Shown here: positions 48,945 to 59,096 of the stretch, piece by piece | Numbering within the stretch: position 1 is the first letter of the stretch | How the letters are laid out: each line of letters starts with the position of its first letter | Assembly (NCBI GenBank): GCA_963808135.1 | Contig: CAWEFA010000034.1 | Coordinates: 9,637-73,636 of the forward strand | Length of the DNA: 64,000 nucleotides | Origin: CAWEFA01 sp963808135 | Lineage (GTDB): Bacteria > Bacteroidota > Bacteroidia > Bacteroidales > DTGW01 | Direction: 5' to 3' | Program-made: the position numbers and the translations under genes | The notes under the pieces: generated by a model | The model's database searches: none | What the model was told of the DNA's origin: nothing | The model's input: the letters and a program-made list of their open reading frames with translations, nothing else

Positions 48945-49440
48945 CCCATTAAAAAATATTTTTGCGTTTTTTCTTTTAATATTCCTGCAAGTGTATGTGT
49001 TTAACGATATTCAATTTAGCGGGTTTATTAATCCTTATTTCTATGTCCTGTTTATTCTATTATTACCTTTTGAAACGCCCGGATGGATATTACTTGTATC
49101 AGCATTTTTATTGGGTATTTCCATCGATTTCTTTTCCCAAACACTTGGTATGCATGCAACAGCCTGCACATTTATAGCGTTTCTTCGTCCAACGGTTTTA
49201 AAAGCTATTTCACCCCGCGATGGATACGAAGTCAATACATTTCCCCGTATTCATTTTTATGGTTTTATTTGGTTCCTTAAATATTCCCTGATTTTAGTCT
49301 TCGCCCATCATTTGGCTCTTTTTTATATGGAAATGTTTCGTTTTTCAGATTTTTTCTATACAATGGCAAGAGTTGTTTTTAGCACATTATTTACAGGTTT
49401 GCTGATTATCATCAGCCAATTTTTTATTTTTCGCCGATAA
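48937..49440 (+). CDS. mreD: Rod shape-determining protein MreD
   Basis: This 167-residue multipass membrane protein starts LKNIFAFFLLIFLQVYVFNDIQ and has FINPYFYVLFILLLPF and LGISIDFFSQTLGMHATACTFIAFLRP, the conserved GxxxDxxS..GxHa..c pattern of MreD. It lies between mreC and pbp2. Confidence 0.9.
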   Translation: MINPLKNIFAFFLLIFLQVYVFNDIQFSGFINPYFYVLFILLLPFETPGWILLVSAFLLGISIDFFSQTLGMHATACTFIAFLRPTVLKAISPRDGYEVNTFPRIHFYGFIWFLKYSLILVFAHHLALFYMEMFRFSDFFYTMARVVFSTLFTGLLIIISQFFIFRR

Positions 49441-49462
49441 ATTTATTCAATATAAAATTTGA

Positions 49463-51298
49463 ATGAACCCATTTTCTGCACGTCAATTCATTATTGGAGG
49501 AATAATCGTTCTTGTATTTTTTATTTTTATTATCCGCTTATTTTATATCCAGATTATTGACGATGAATATAAATTTTCCGCGAACAATAACTCCCAACGC
49601 TACGTAACGCAATATCCGGCAAGAGGACTTATTTATGACCGCAAAGGAAAGTTGTTGGTTTGCAACGAGGCAGCTTATGATTTATTCCTGAACAGACAGG
49701 AATTAAAGGCATTTGATACAATTGAATTAGCTTCAATTTTAGGCTTGGATGTTGATCAGTTTAAAAAAATACTGAATAAAATAAAAGCTAATAAAGAATA
49801 CATTTTTAAAACCGCGCCATTTCTTAACCAGATAACCGATTCGACATATGCCATACTTCAGGAAAAAATTTATAAATATCCCGGCTTCTTCGTCCAGCCG
49901 CGTACTTTGAGAAAATACGAAAGAAAAACTGCTGCCCATCTGTTAGGTTATGTGGGAGAAGTTGATTCAACCATTATCAAAAAAGACACATATTATAAAA
50001 TGGGCGATTACATTGGGATGAGCGGAATAGAAAAAGCTTATGAAAAAGAATTGAGGGGAAAAAAAGGCGTGACGATTTACCTTGTTGACGTACATAACAG
50101 GGTAAAAGGTTCATTTCAAAATGGAAGGTTCGATACGGCATCGATTATTCGGGAAAAATATTGATTTCAACTATTGATGCCGAACTTCAGGAATATGGTG
50201 AAAAATTAATGGGAAATTTAAAGGCAGCATTGTTGCAATCGAACCTTCTACAGGCGAAATATTGGCAATGGTTTCGTCCCCGACATACGATCCTCAATTG
50301 CTAGTTGGAAGGGTAAGGTCAAAAAATTACAGCGAACTTAAACAGGATAACCGGCTTGCTGTTATTCAACCGTGCTATTATGCCCAAATATCCTCCCGGT
50401 TCACCATTTAAATTGATTAATGCTATGATTGGGCTTAAAGAAAAAGTAGTAACCGTGGATCGCAATTTTCCCTGTTATCTGGGTTACTGCAGCCGGAAAT
50501 ATACATGTTAAACTGTCATCCCCATCCATCACCTTTAAATTTAATTCATGGCATTCAACATTCATGCAATGCGTATTATTGACAATGTTTTCAGAAGAAT
50601 TATTGAAAACCCTGATATTCCCGAGCCAGGCTAATGCTTATAATGAGTGGCGCAAATTATGTATTAACGTTTGGATTTGGGCATAAATTAGATTCGGATA
50701 TTTCCAAACGAATTAGCAGGAAATATTCCAAGTTCGGAATATTACAATAATATTTATGGTAAGAACGGATGGAAATCGCTGACAATAATTTCATTGGCAA
50801 TAGGCCAGGGTGAAATTGGGATCACACCGCTCCACATGGCAAACATTGGCAGCCACTATTGCAAACAGAGGTTATTATATAATTCCGCATACCATAAAAA
50901 AAATACAAAATATTGATACCATCAACGATCGTTTCACACAAAAAAATTACACTGCTTTTGATACATCTTTTTTCAGGCCCATTGTCGAAGGCATGGAAAT
51001 GGCCGTTAACGGCCCGGATGGAGGAACGGCTGCCATAGCTTCATTACCAAATATCCGTATTTGCGGAAAAACCGGCACTGCCCAAAATCCTCATGGACAA
51101 GAAGACCATTCAATTTTTATTGCATTTGCACCTAAAGACAATCCTAAAATAGCAATCTCGGTTTATGTTGAAAACGGAGGATTTGGTGCAACGTATGCTG
51201 CCCCTATTGCCAGCCTTATGATTGAAAAATATATTACTGATACTATATCGCGTCCATGGCTGGAAGCAATATATATTAAACTCAAAAATCCAGTATAA
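49463..51298 (+). CDS. mrdA: Penicillin-binding protein 2 (peptidoglycan transpeptidase), many frameshifts
   Basis: The first 234 residues are in one frame: membrane anchor (IIVLVFFIFIIRLFYIQII), pedestal motif YPARGLIYDRKGKLLVCN and the linker ending near 50,164. The transpeptidase domain is then scattered over several frames: STIDAELQEYGEKLM; VAIEPSTGEILAMVSSPTYDPQ; PPGSPFKLINAMIGL with the SxxK serine (50,401-50,412); HSCNAYY with the SxN motif (50,562-50,570); and finally an open frame from 50,810 with ICGKTGTAQNPHG, the KTG motif (51,068-51,076). All three active-site motifs are present in order, so the gene is probably functional and the damage is a low-quality stretch at 50,160-50,810. 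The stop overlaps the rodA start by one base. Confidence 0.85.
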
Positions 51299-52723
51299 TG
51301 AAAAGAACCGTTAACATTTGGAAGAGCCTTGACTGGTTTACCGTATTTCTATTTTTAATACTGGTTATAATGGGATGGTTTAATATTTACGCGGCAGTTT
51401 TTTCCGAACATCATAAAAGCATATTGGATTTTGATATGCGCTATGGGAAGCAATTAATTTGGATAATTGTCGCAATACTAGTGGCAGTTATTATTATGTT
51501 TATTGATACCAGGTTTTATTCTTTCTTCTCTTATTTTATTTAGCTTTTTCAATATTATTGCTTTAGTATTGGTGTTATTTATTGGTTACAAAATAAAAGG
51601 CTCCCGTTCATGGTTCGTGTTTTTTGGTATTCATATTCAACCGTCGGAATTTGCTAAAGTAGCTACTTGCCTTGCGTTAGCAAAGTATTTGAGCGGGTAT
51701 AATATAAAAATTGAAAAAATTAAAACCGTTTTAACAGCCTTAATAATCATATTTACACCTGCATTTTTTATCTTATTACAGCCTGATGTTGGCTCAATTT
51801 TAGTTTACTTCGCTTTCATCTTTGTATTGTACCGTGAAGGTTTTCCCGGTTGGCTGATGTTTTTCGGCTTCCTTCTGGTTGCATTGTTTGTATTGGCTTT
51901 ATTAATGAACAAGTTTACAATTTTAATTATTTTGATAATTATTGCAATACTTTCATTGACACTTGCAACAAAACGCTACAAATATTCGGTTTTTGCAGGG
52001 TTATCAACCATTTTGTCTTTTTGGGCAATAACCCTGGCTTGTAATTTATTTCACAGAAACGTAAACCAATATTTTGTTTTATTGATTTCTGTTGGAATTA
52101 TAAGTTTTATAGCTGTTTTAATTGTTTTAATCAAAAAAATACCTAATATTTTTTTGATTATATTTTTCTTTTGGATTGCAATAGGCTTTACTTTTTCCGT
52201 AAATTATTTTTTCGATCATGTTCTGGCGCCACATCAGCAAAAACGTGTAAATATTTTATTGGGAATTGAATCGGACCTAACCGGGGCAGCATATAATATT
52301 GAACAAAGTAAAATTGCAATTGGCTCTGGTGGTTTCATTGGTAAAGGATATTTGCAAGGCACTCAAACAAAATTTAATTTTGTGCCGGAACAAAGTACCG
52401 ATTTTATTTTTTGCACCGTTGGCGAGGAATGGGGATTTTTGGGATCATTTTTTGTAATAACATTGTTTTTAATTTTAATGCTCAGGCTGATTTTTTTAGC
52501 TGAACGGCAACGTTCGACTTTTAGCAGGATTTATGGTTATGGTTTAATAGTAATTCTATTTTTTCATATAACCATTAATATTGGCATGACAATAGGCGTT
52601 TTACCGGTAATCGGTATTCCACTTCCATTTTTTAGCTACGGCGGTTCATCTTTATGGTCGTTCACAATAATGTTGTTTATTTTTTTAAGGTTCGATGCAA
52701 GCAGAATGGAATTGCTCCGATGA
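51298..52723 (+). CDS. rodA: Rod shape SEDS glycosyltransferase RodA, one frameshift
   Basis: This SEDS-family multipass protein polymerises glycan strands with PBP2. The first frame (81 residues) holds helices 1-2 (SLDWFTVFLFLILVIMGWFNIYA). The second frame continues with GSRSWFVFFGIHIQPSEFAKVA, the conserved SEDS segment, LLQPDVGSILVYFAFIF with the catalytic Asp region, and the C-terminal GVLPVIGIPLPFFSYGGSSLW. The frames meet near 51,503-51,543. The restored protein is about 475 residues, longer than E. coli RodA (370) because of an extra hydrophobic stretch around residues 190-270. Confidence 0.9.
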
Positions 52724-52733
52724 AATTGTTTTT

Positions 52734-52765
52734 ATAATAATTCATCCATTGAAATGAATTATTAT
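52734..52765 (+). terminator. Terminator of the mre-rodA operon
   Basis: ATAATAATTCAT at 52734-52745 and ATGAATTATTAT at 52754-52765 form a perfect 12-base-pair stem with an 8-base loop, followed by TTCTTTC, beginning 11 bases after the rodA stop. Confidence 0.6.
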
Positions 52766-52787
52766 TTCTTTCATAGGTAATATAAAA

Positions 52788-52818
52788 TTTTGCCTGAATT
52801 AAAAAATTGATAATTTTG
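52788..52818 (+). promoter_or_regulatory. Bacteroidetes-type promoter of the tRNA gene
   Basis: TTTTG at 52788-52792 and TAATTTTG at 52811-52818 are 18 bases apart, a very good match to the -33/-7 consensus. It lies 23 bases before the tRNA. Confidence 0.55.
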
Positions 52819-52841
52819 CTTCGCTTTAAATTTGTCAAGCT

Positions 52842-52925
52842 GCCCGGATGGCGGAATTGGTAGACGCGCTGGTCTCAAACACCAGTGAACTCACCCTCGT
52901 GCCGGTTCGATCCCGGCTCCGGGTA
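52842..52925 (+). tRNA. tRNA-Leu (anticodon CAA)
   Basis: The acceptor arm GCCCGGA pairs with TCCGGGT. The D-arm has GGCGGAATTGGTAGACGC. The anticodon arm CTGGT-CTCAAAC-ACCAG gives anticodon CAA. A long variable arm of class II type follows, and the T-arm is GCCGG-TTCGATC-CCGGC. Discriminator A73 fits leucine. CCA is not encoded. Confidence 0.93.
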
Positions 52926-53104
52926 CTTATAATAGTTTGATTTAGTTTTTAGGTTAATTGTATAAAAATGGCTATCTTAAATCATAAACTAATTAAAACA
53001 ATATCGTCTTTATTTTTTAGCTTTTGAATTAAATAATCTGAATATTAATTAAATTTATAGGATTGTTTTTTAATATAATTGCCCTTTTATTTTAAGAGAT
53101 AATT

Positions 53105-53617
53105 ATGAAAGAAATTGATAAAGCAACAATTAACTCTTATTTAACATTTATACTCGATAACGAATTTTATGCCGTAAGTGTAAAAAATGTAATTAATATT
53201 GTCGAAGTTTCTAAAATTACAAAAGTCCCAAAAGTTCCGGAATACATGCTTGGAATTATTAATCTGAGAGGCATGGTTCTTCCTGTTATTGACGCAAGAA
53301 AAAAATTCGGGATTTCAATGGCCGAATATACGGTAAATACATGTATTTTGGTGCTTGAAGTTGTTGTTAATAACAATAATGTTTTTGTTGGTGTCCTTGT
53401 TGACGGCGTTAAAGAAGTTATTGAAATTGATAATGATGATATTAAGGATCCTCCTTCAATTGGTTTTAACTATAATAAATATTTTATTTCCGGGGTTTAT
53501 AATAAAAAAGATGAAGATGTTTTTATTATGATTATGGATATGGATTCTGTATTCTCTACAGATGATATTATAAGCATTAATCAGGATTATAGTAGTTACG
53601 AAGAACCGGTTATATGA
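53105..53617 (+). CDS. cheW: CheW-like chemotaxis coupling protein
   Basis: This 170-residue single CheW domain has TFILDNEFYAVSVKNVINIVEV and KVPEYMLGIINLRGMVLPVIDARKKFG, the family core, and GVLVDGVKEVIEID. It couples receptors to the kinase CheA. No cheA, receptor or flagellar gene is nearby, so it may serve a non-flagellar pathway. It is followed by a strong terminator. Confidence 0.88.
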   Translation: MKEIDKATINSYLTFILDNEFYAVSVKNVINIVEVSKITKVPKVPEYMLGIINLRGMVLPVIDARKKFGISMAEYTVNTCILVLEVVVNNNNVFVGVLVDGVKEVIEIDNDDIKDPPSIGFNYNKYFISGVYNKKDEDVFIMIMDMDSVFSTDDIISINQDYSSYEEPVI

Positions 53618-53643
53618 TTTCTGCATAATTAAGTTTTTATTTT

Positions 53644-53675
53644 AACGGGTGTAAAGCAAGCCCGTTTTTTATTTT
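53644..53675 (+). terminator. Rho-independent terminator after cheW
   Basis: AACGGG, an 11-base loop and CCCGTT are followed by TTTTATTTTT, 27 bases after the cheW stop. Confidence 0.8.
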
Positions 53676-53742
53676 TGGAAATAAATTGAACTTATGGTTT
53701 CTCTTATTATTTTAAACTCCTTACTTAATTTCTGAAATAAGA

Positions 53743-54319
53743 ATGATAAAGAAAGTATGTGTTTTCTGCGCATCAAGCAAGCAAATTTCTAAAGTATATA
53801 TCGAGGCAGCTTTCAAAGTAGGCCAAATATTGACATGCCAGAATATTGAAATTATATATGGCGGAGGATCGGTAGGGTCAATGGGGGCTTTATCTAAATC
53901 GACTTGAATACAAGGACAAATTACCGAGTAATGCCGAAATTTATGGTGGAGATGGAATGGGGAAATCCTTCAATTACAAAAATGATAGTGGTTGATACCA
54001 TTGCCGAGCGTAAAAGCAAACTTATTGAAGATGTTGATGCCGTATTGGCTTTGCCTGGTGGCACTGGCACACTGAAGAAATTACAGAAATTATTTCCCTG
54101 AAAAAGCTCGGTTTATTTACAAAACCTATTGTAATACTGAATACATGTGGGTTCTACGATTATTTTCTATTGTTCTTCGAAAAAATGATTACAGATAATT
54201 TCATCCGCCCTGAACACAGAAAACTATTTGAAATAGCAACAATACCGGAAGAGATTATCGAGAAAATTGTAAAAGCCCCGAAATGGAATAACTCGGCAAT
54301 AAATCTGGCAGCATTGTAA
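53743..54319 (+). CDS. Second LOG family protein (TIGR00730, short type), at least two frameshifts
   Basis: The ATG at 53743 starts KKVCVFCASSKQISKVYIEAA and reaches IIYGGGSVGSMGALSKST before a stop near 53,905. The family continues in another frame (VMPKFMVEMEWGNPSITKMIVVDTIAERK ... VLALPGGTGT), and after a missing G near 54,079 as LEEITEIISLKKLGLFTKPIVILN and the C-terminus ending NLAAL at 54,319. GGGSVGSMG and PGGTGTLEE are the LOG nucleotide-binding motifs. The restored length of about 192 residues fits the plant-like LOG type. Confidence 0.8.
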
Positions 54320-54324
54320 TGCTA

Positions 54325-54651
54325 TTATTTTTTATTTTTCTTTGCGTTTTCAATTCTTGCCTTATTCCTCGCCATTAGCTGCCTTATGGCCTTATTCACT
54401 GAAGCTGTATCGGCAGGAGGCGTGTCGCCGTATGCTATGCCTTCAAGTTCCCAACCAGGTATTTCACCATAACCGCCTTTCATTTCAGAGTTTGTTACAA
54501 GACAATCAGCGCGCCCATATTGGCAGCTTTTTTTTCTAAACAAATGTAGCGCTGGTTTTAGCAGCTTTAGGACTTCGACTTCCCAATAGGCATTAGGTTT
54601 AACAATTCCTCTCCTAAAAAGCCCATCAACTTCATTTGGGCTCGCCGGCAC
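54325..54651 (-). CDS. Unidentified protein, 5' end lost at the scaffold join
   Basis: About 100 codons of Bacteroidetes-style sequence (NEVDGLFRRGIVKPNAYWEV ... KKSCQYGRADCLVTNSEMKG ... YGDTPPADTASVNKAIRQLM) end in a lysine-rich tail. I do not recognise the family. The first few residues (MPASP) derive from the GC-rich DNA on the other side of the join near 54,640, so the true start is missing. It converges on the LOG gene with 5 bases between the stops. Confidence 0.55.
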   Translation of the reverse strand: MPASPNEVDGLFRRGIVKPNAYWEVEVLKLLKPALHLFRKKSCQYGRADCLVTNSEMKGGYGEIPGWELEGIAYGDTPPADTASVNKAIRQLMARNKARIENAKKNKK

Positions 54652-54674
54652 GACTGCGGTGCCCGGGGTTCGGA

Positions 54675-55076
54675 CTACTGCGGTGCAAGATCGACGGTAA
54701 CGGCGTATCCGTTGCCAGTCATGAACTCGGTGACCGTGCCCGCCAGGTGACCGCCGCTGTTGACGTTCAGATTGCCGCTCATAATGATAGGCGTGTTGAA
54801 CCCGTATTGGACGGTTCCACTGAGGTGCTCGTCCGACAATAGGGTCGCTGTGACGATGCCGTTGATGGCGCCGGTGCCGGTGTCGGTCATCGTTCCCGTT
54901 GCTTGGCCGGAACCTTGGACCGAGAGCGTCATCTGGCCGCTATCCGCCAGGATGCCAGACTGCCACGTGCCGGCGTAATTGCCTTTCTGGGCAATGAACG
55001 GATTGGACCCTCCGCCACAACCGGCGCCCGCCAGGCACACGATAATACAAACGACAACAAACGTTAGAGACTTCAT
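54675..55076 (-). CDS. Small lipoprotein of a GC-rich bacterium, unknown function
   Basis: This 133-residue protein has a lipoprotein signal (LTFVVVCIIVCLAGAGC). The mature part is rich in Gly, Thr and Ser with repeated short beta-like stretches (GNYAGTWQSG, GQATGTMTDTGTGAING, GHLAGTVTEF), suggesting a small beta-barrel or sandwich. I know no named family. Base composition is far higher in GC than to the left. Confidence 0.65.
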   Translation of the reverse strand: MKSLTFVVVCIIVCLAGAGCGGGSNPFIAQKGNYAGTWQSGILADSGQMTLSVQGSGQATGTMTDTGTGAINGIVTATLLSDEHLSGTVQYGFNTPIIMSGNLNVNSGGHLAGTVTEFMTGNGYAVTVDLAPQ

Positions 55077-55335
55077 CTCTCCCTCCTTGTGATATCACCG
55101 CACGGTGTTCCAGGGCTCACCACTGTCAATAATACGGACTGGCGGCATCGAGGTTACGCCCAATTCGCAAGAAAAATCGAAGGAAATCCGACAACATAGC
55201 CTTAGGGCCCAGCGACTTTGTTGACAGGCCCCGCGATATCACGCTCGTCACCATTCCGCGGCATGCGGAAGTAGAGCGAAAATCGTGACGCGCAGAATAG
55301 GTTGGCGGGGCCGATTCGGTGGGTAAGATGAGCCT

Positions 55336-56480
55336 ATGAAGCTCCACGAATACCAATCCAAGGAAGTCCTTGCGCGTGCGGGTGTCCGGTGCCCGGCGGC
55401 GAGGTTGCCGACGAACGCGGAGGAGGCCCGATCCATCGCCCGAAAACTCGACGGCAAAGCGTCGTCAAGCTCAGGTCCTGATGGGGGGCCGTGGCAAGCC
55501 CCGGCGGCGTAAAGCCTGAACAGCGCGGACGATGCCGCGGCGTTCACTTCGGAGCTCATCGGCAAGCGATTGGTCAGCGTGCAGAACCCGACGGGCATGG
55601 TGGTAGAGAAGGTGCTGATGCGCAGCAAATCGACATCGCCAAGGAGATACTACGTCGCGGTGCTTCTAGATCGCGAAGCCCAAAAGCACGTCGTGATGAT
55701 CTCGGCCAAGGGCGGCATGGACATCGAGGAGGTCGCCGGACCGAGCCGGAAGCGATCGTTCGCTCCGGGCTGAACCCGCGCTCGGGGATTGAAGGACTTC
55801 GAGATCCGGAAGGCCGTGTCCGCTGCGAAGTCCCCGCACACGCGCAAAACCAGATGGTCAACATGGTTAAGAGGCTCGTGAAGGCATACCAAGAAGCGGA
55901 TGCGACATGGTCGAGGTAAATCCGTGTGCTTGGACTACGGACGGCAAATTGCTGGCCGCCGACGCGAAGGTCGGAATCGACGAAAGCGCGCTGTATCGGC
56001 ACAAGGATTACGCCGCCACGGCGGAAGCAAGCGCCGAAGATCCACTGGAGGCCGAAGCGGCTCGGCGAGGAATCGCCTACGTCAAGCTGAACGGCGACAT
56101 CGGGATCATCGGAAATGGAGCAGGCTTGGTGATGTGCTCCTTGGACGAAGTATCGGCGGCTGGAGGGCGCCCTGCGAACTTCCTCGACGTCGGTGGCGGA
56201 GCCAAAGCGGAACGAGTGAAGAGCTGCGTGGAACTGATCTTGATGGACGAACGCGTCAGGGCCTTCTGATCAACATCTTCGGCGGCATCACGAGATGCGA
56301 CGGTTGCCAAGGGCATTCTCCAAGCATTCGACGAACTCGACGTCAGGGTACCGGTGGTTGCAAGGATTGAAGGGACGGCCGCAGGAAGAAGGTAGAAAGA
56401 TGCTCTTGGGCACGAGCCTCGTGCCGGCAACCACGATGCAGGAAGCCCGCTAGGAAATCGTCGAGATCTCATACAACTAG
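55336..56480 (+). CDS. sucC: Succinyl-CoA ligase (ADP-forming) beta subunit, many frameshifts
   Basis: The start MKLHEYQSKEVLARAGV is the family N-terminus (ATP-grasp). Later pieces in changing frames are YYVAVLLDREAQKHVVMISAKGG, IVRSGLNPRSGI, MVEVNPCAWTTDGKLLAADAKVGIDE (the metal-binding VEVNP motif), NGDIGIIGNGAGLVM, GGRPANFLDVGGGA and INIFGGI near the end, stopping at 56,480. The order matches SucC throughout, which is about 380-400 residues. At least five frameshifts are required. A sucD partner is not visible downstream. Confidence 0.83.
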
Positions 56481-56827
56481 CCTGCGGCTATGGAGTCGCC
56501 GGCGGACAACGCGTTGTCCGCCGAGTTCACGTTCGCGCCGGCAGAGAGTGTCGCACGCTGGAAATCATCGCACTCTATAAGTTACACTAGAGGCAGGGCA
56601 TATGGTGCACGAGTTGATGCAGCATGCCCAGGGATCGGCGCTAAGACGTGCAGCCGGCAGCGAGATTGAATCTCGCATATTTGCTTCGCTGTTCGCGGCT
56701 CGTTCAGGCATCGCCGCCTCCGGCCCCGGTCGGGCCAAGCCGCCGAGGGACGCCGTCCCGAATGTGTCGGGCAATGTGCTTATCTACCCGCGAATCTGCG
56801 GCCAGGTGCCTTGCCGGGGAAGAACCA
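56481..56827. other. Gap between sucC and the HxlR gene
   Basis: These 347 bases are GC-rich and open in several frames, but none resembles a known protein. A loose inverted repeat (AGAGTGTCG ... CGCACTCT, about 56,545-56,578) could be a regulator site for the HxlR gene. This is speculative. Confidence 0.25.
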
Positions 56828-57264
56828 ATGGGATACGAGAACGAAGTCGACGTGCCCGCAGAATTGCAGCCGGCACGAGGTCCGATCACCTGCACGCTCA
56901 ACATCCTCAACCAGCGCTGGACGTTGCACATCGTGCGGAGCCTGCTTGCCGGCAAAATGCGGTTCAACGAGATGGTCCGCACCCTCGGAGTCAACGCATG
57001 CACGTTGCGCAACCGTCTCCGGGAGCTCGAACGCACAGGCATCATCCACCGCCAAGTCGTGCGCGCGATACCGCCGAATGTCGAATACTCGCTCACCGAG
57101 AAGGGCATGGCCCTTCACAACGTGATCGTAGCGATCGAGCACTGGGGGAGACGTGGCAAGCGCGAGGAAAGCCGGCCCGGGGGTCCGGGTCAGGTGGCGC
57201 GGGGGAGGCCCCTGGAACGATGTGCACTGATGAACCGAACAAGGTATCTTGTGAGTTCTTATGA
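56828..57264 (+). CDS. HxlR-family transcriptional regulator, probable frameshift near the end
   Basis: A winged-helix domain is clear: CTLNILNQRWTLHIVRSLLAGKMRFNEMVRTL followed by LRNRLRELERTGIIHRQV and VEYSLTEKGMAL, the full HxlR pattern. The cysteine in ITCTLN is at the position used for redox or aldehyde sensing in some members. The start MGYENEVDVPAEL at 56828 is preferred, though the frame is open further upstream. Near 57,150 a frameshift (HWGRRG to HWGRRWQARGKP) would restore the usual helix end and take the stop to 57,264, overlapping the aspS ATG by four bases. Confidence 0.75.
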
Positions 57265-59072
57265 GTTTCCGACAGCGACTCGACGGCTGCGGCGTCTTAA
57301 CCGCCACCCATGCCGGCCGTGAGATCGTCTTACAACGGCTGGTCGATGGGTACGGGACCTAGGCGGCCTGTTCTTTACCGATCTCCGAGACCGTAGCGGC
57401 CTCGTCCAAGTGCTGTTCGACCCACAGATTTTCGACAACTACAAGACATCGGAGCGAGTGCTGCATCAGCGTCCATGGGGTGGTGCGGGCCGGATCGAGG
57501 AGACCCGGAACCCGAAGATGGCCACAGGGGATATCGAGGTCGTGGCACGTCCTTCGAGATCCTCGGCCCGGCAAGGCCGCTGCCCTTTCCGGTTAGCGAC
57601 GAGGAGCAGATGGCGACCGTCAACGAAGAGCTGCGAATCAAGCATCGCTATCTCGACCTACGCAGGCCGTCCATGCTTAATCGCCTTCAGTTGAGGGCCG
57701 CGGCAGTGCGCAAGATCCGGGCCTTCCTCGACGCCCGAGACTTCATCGAGATCGAGACTCCGATCATCACGCGCTCAACGCCCGAAGGCGCACGCGACTA
57801 CCTTGTGCCCTATCGGCTTGAGCCCGGCCTCTTCTATGCGCTTCCACAAAGCCCGCAACAATACAAGCAACTGCTCATGGTTGCCGGCATGGAGCGTTAT
57901 TACCAGATCGCCAAGTGCTTTCGCGACGAGAGCCAGCGAAGCGACCGCCAGCCTGAGTTCACGCAGCTCGACCTGGAGATGTCGTTCGTCGTGCAGGAGG
58001 ACATCCTGCAACTGGCCGAGGAGTTGACCGTCACGGTCCTCAACGAGCTGATCGCCGAGTTCGACCTGCAAAGGACCCGAGCCAGCCGTTCGAGCGGATC
58101 TCCTACGACGAGTCGATGCGGCTGTACGGCTGTGACAAGCCTGACTTGCGCTTCGGCTCCGGCTATTCGACGTCACGGAGTCCCTGAGGACCACCCAGTT
58201 CGGTGTTTTCCAGAGCGTGATCGAGGCGGGCGGAAAGATCCGCGGCATACGATATCCAAACGGAGCGACCTTGTCGCGCAAGGAGGTCGGACTGCTTGAG
58301 GAGTTCTGCAAAACGCTCGGCGCGAGAGGACTGGCCACGATTGCGGTGGACTCGCAAGCTCCCGAGCTCGCCCGCACGTTGGCGCGCGCGGGGCTCGCCG
58401 TCAGGGGCGGAATCTCCAAGCAGCTTAGCGCTCCAGAGTTGGAGGCGATTCTCGCGACGGCCGGCGCCGAAGACGGGGACCTGCTTTGCTTTGTGGCCGA
58501 CGAGTATGCGGCGGGAAACAACGTGTTGTACCGCCTCCGAAACGAGATTGGGGATCGGTGCGGCCTGCGAAACCGACGGGAGATGAAATTCTGTTGGGTC
58601 CTCGACTTCCCCTTGGTCGAGTGGGACGCGGAGTGTAAGAGCTGGACTCCGACGCATCACCCTTTCACTTCGCCGAAACCCGAGGACATGGGGCTGCTCG
58701 ACACAGACCCCGGCAAAGTCCACGCGGACTGCTACGACATCGTCTGCAACGGAACTGAGTGGGCGTCCGGCTCCATCCGCATCCACCGGCCAGACGTTCA
58801 AGCACGAGTGTTTTCCCTGCTCGGCATCGACGAGGAGACGCAACGAGAACGCTTCGGCCACATTCTCGAGGGATTCCCAGTACGGCGCGCCACCCCATGG
58901 CGGCATCGCACCGGGCATCGATCGGCTGATCATGTTCCTCACAGACGATGACAACATACGCGAGGTGATGGTGTTCCCCAAGATCGGGCAAGGTTACGAT
59001 CCGCTAATGGGAGCCCCAAGCGCGGTAGACGCGCTGCAGTGGGGCGAATTGGGTCTGAAGCTCAAGGACTAG
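57261..59072 (+). CDS. aspS: Aspartyl-tRNA synthetase, many frameshifts
   Basis: This is a class II synthetase of bacterial AspRS type. Pieces in order: RQRLDGCGVLTATHAGREI and GGLFFTDLRDRSGLVQVLFDP (anticodon-binding OB fold); EELRIKHRYLDLRRPSMLNRL; IETPIITRSTPEGARDYLVP; ALPQSPQQYKQLLMVAG and RYYQIAKCFRDESQRSDRQ (motif 2); then the GAD insertion domain; and finally GIAPGIDRLIMFLTD (motif 3) ending GELGLKLKD at 59,072. At least four frameshifts occur, near 57,340, 57,470-57,570, 58,080-58,170 and 58,880. The overlap with the HxlR gene suggests coupled translation. Confidence 0.88.
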
Positions 59073-59096
59073 ACGGCGCGCTCGACTCCGCTCGGG

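Noticed and set aside
55574..56002. Minus-strand frame opposite sucC
   Set aside because: The plus strand has SucC motifs throughout; this frame is rich in Arg, Ser and Pro without domain features.
56704..57307. Overlapping minus-strand frames opposite the HxlR gene
   Set aside because: They are shadows of the HxlR winged-helix gene, with no recognisable motifs and high Arg content typical of antisense GC-rich frames.
58163..58981. A 272-codon minus-strand frame opposite aspS
   Set aside because: GC-rich DNA keeps antisense frames open; the plus strand carries clear AspRS motifs and the minus frame resembles nothing.
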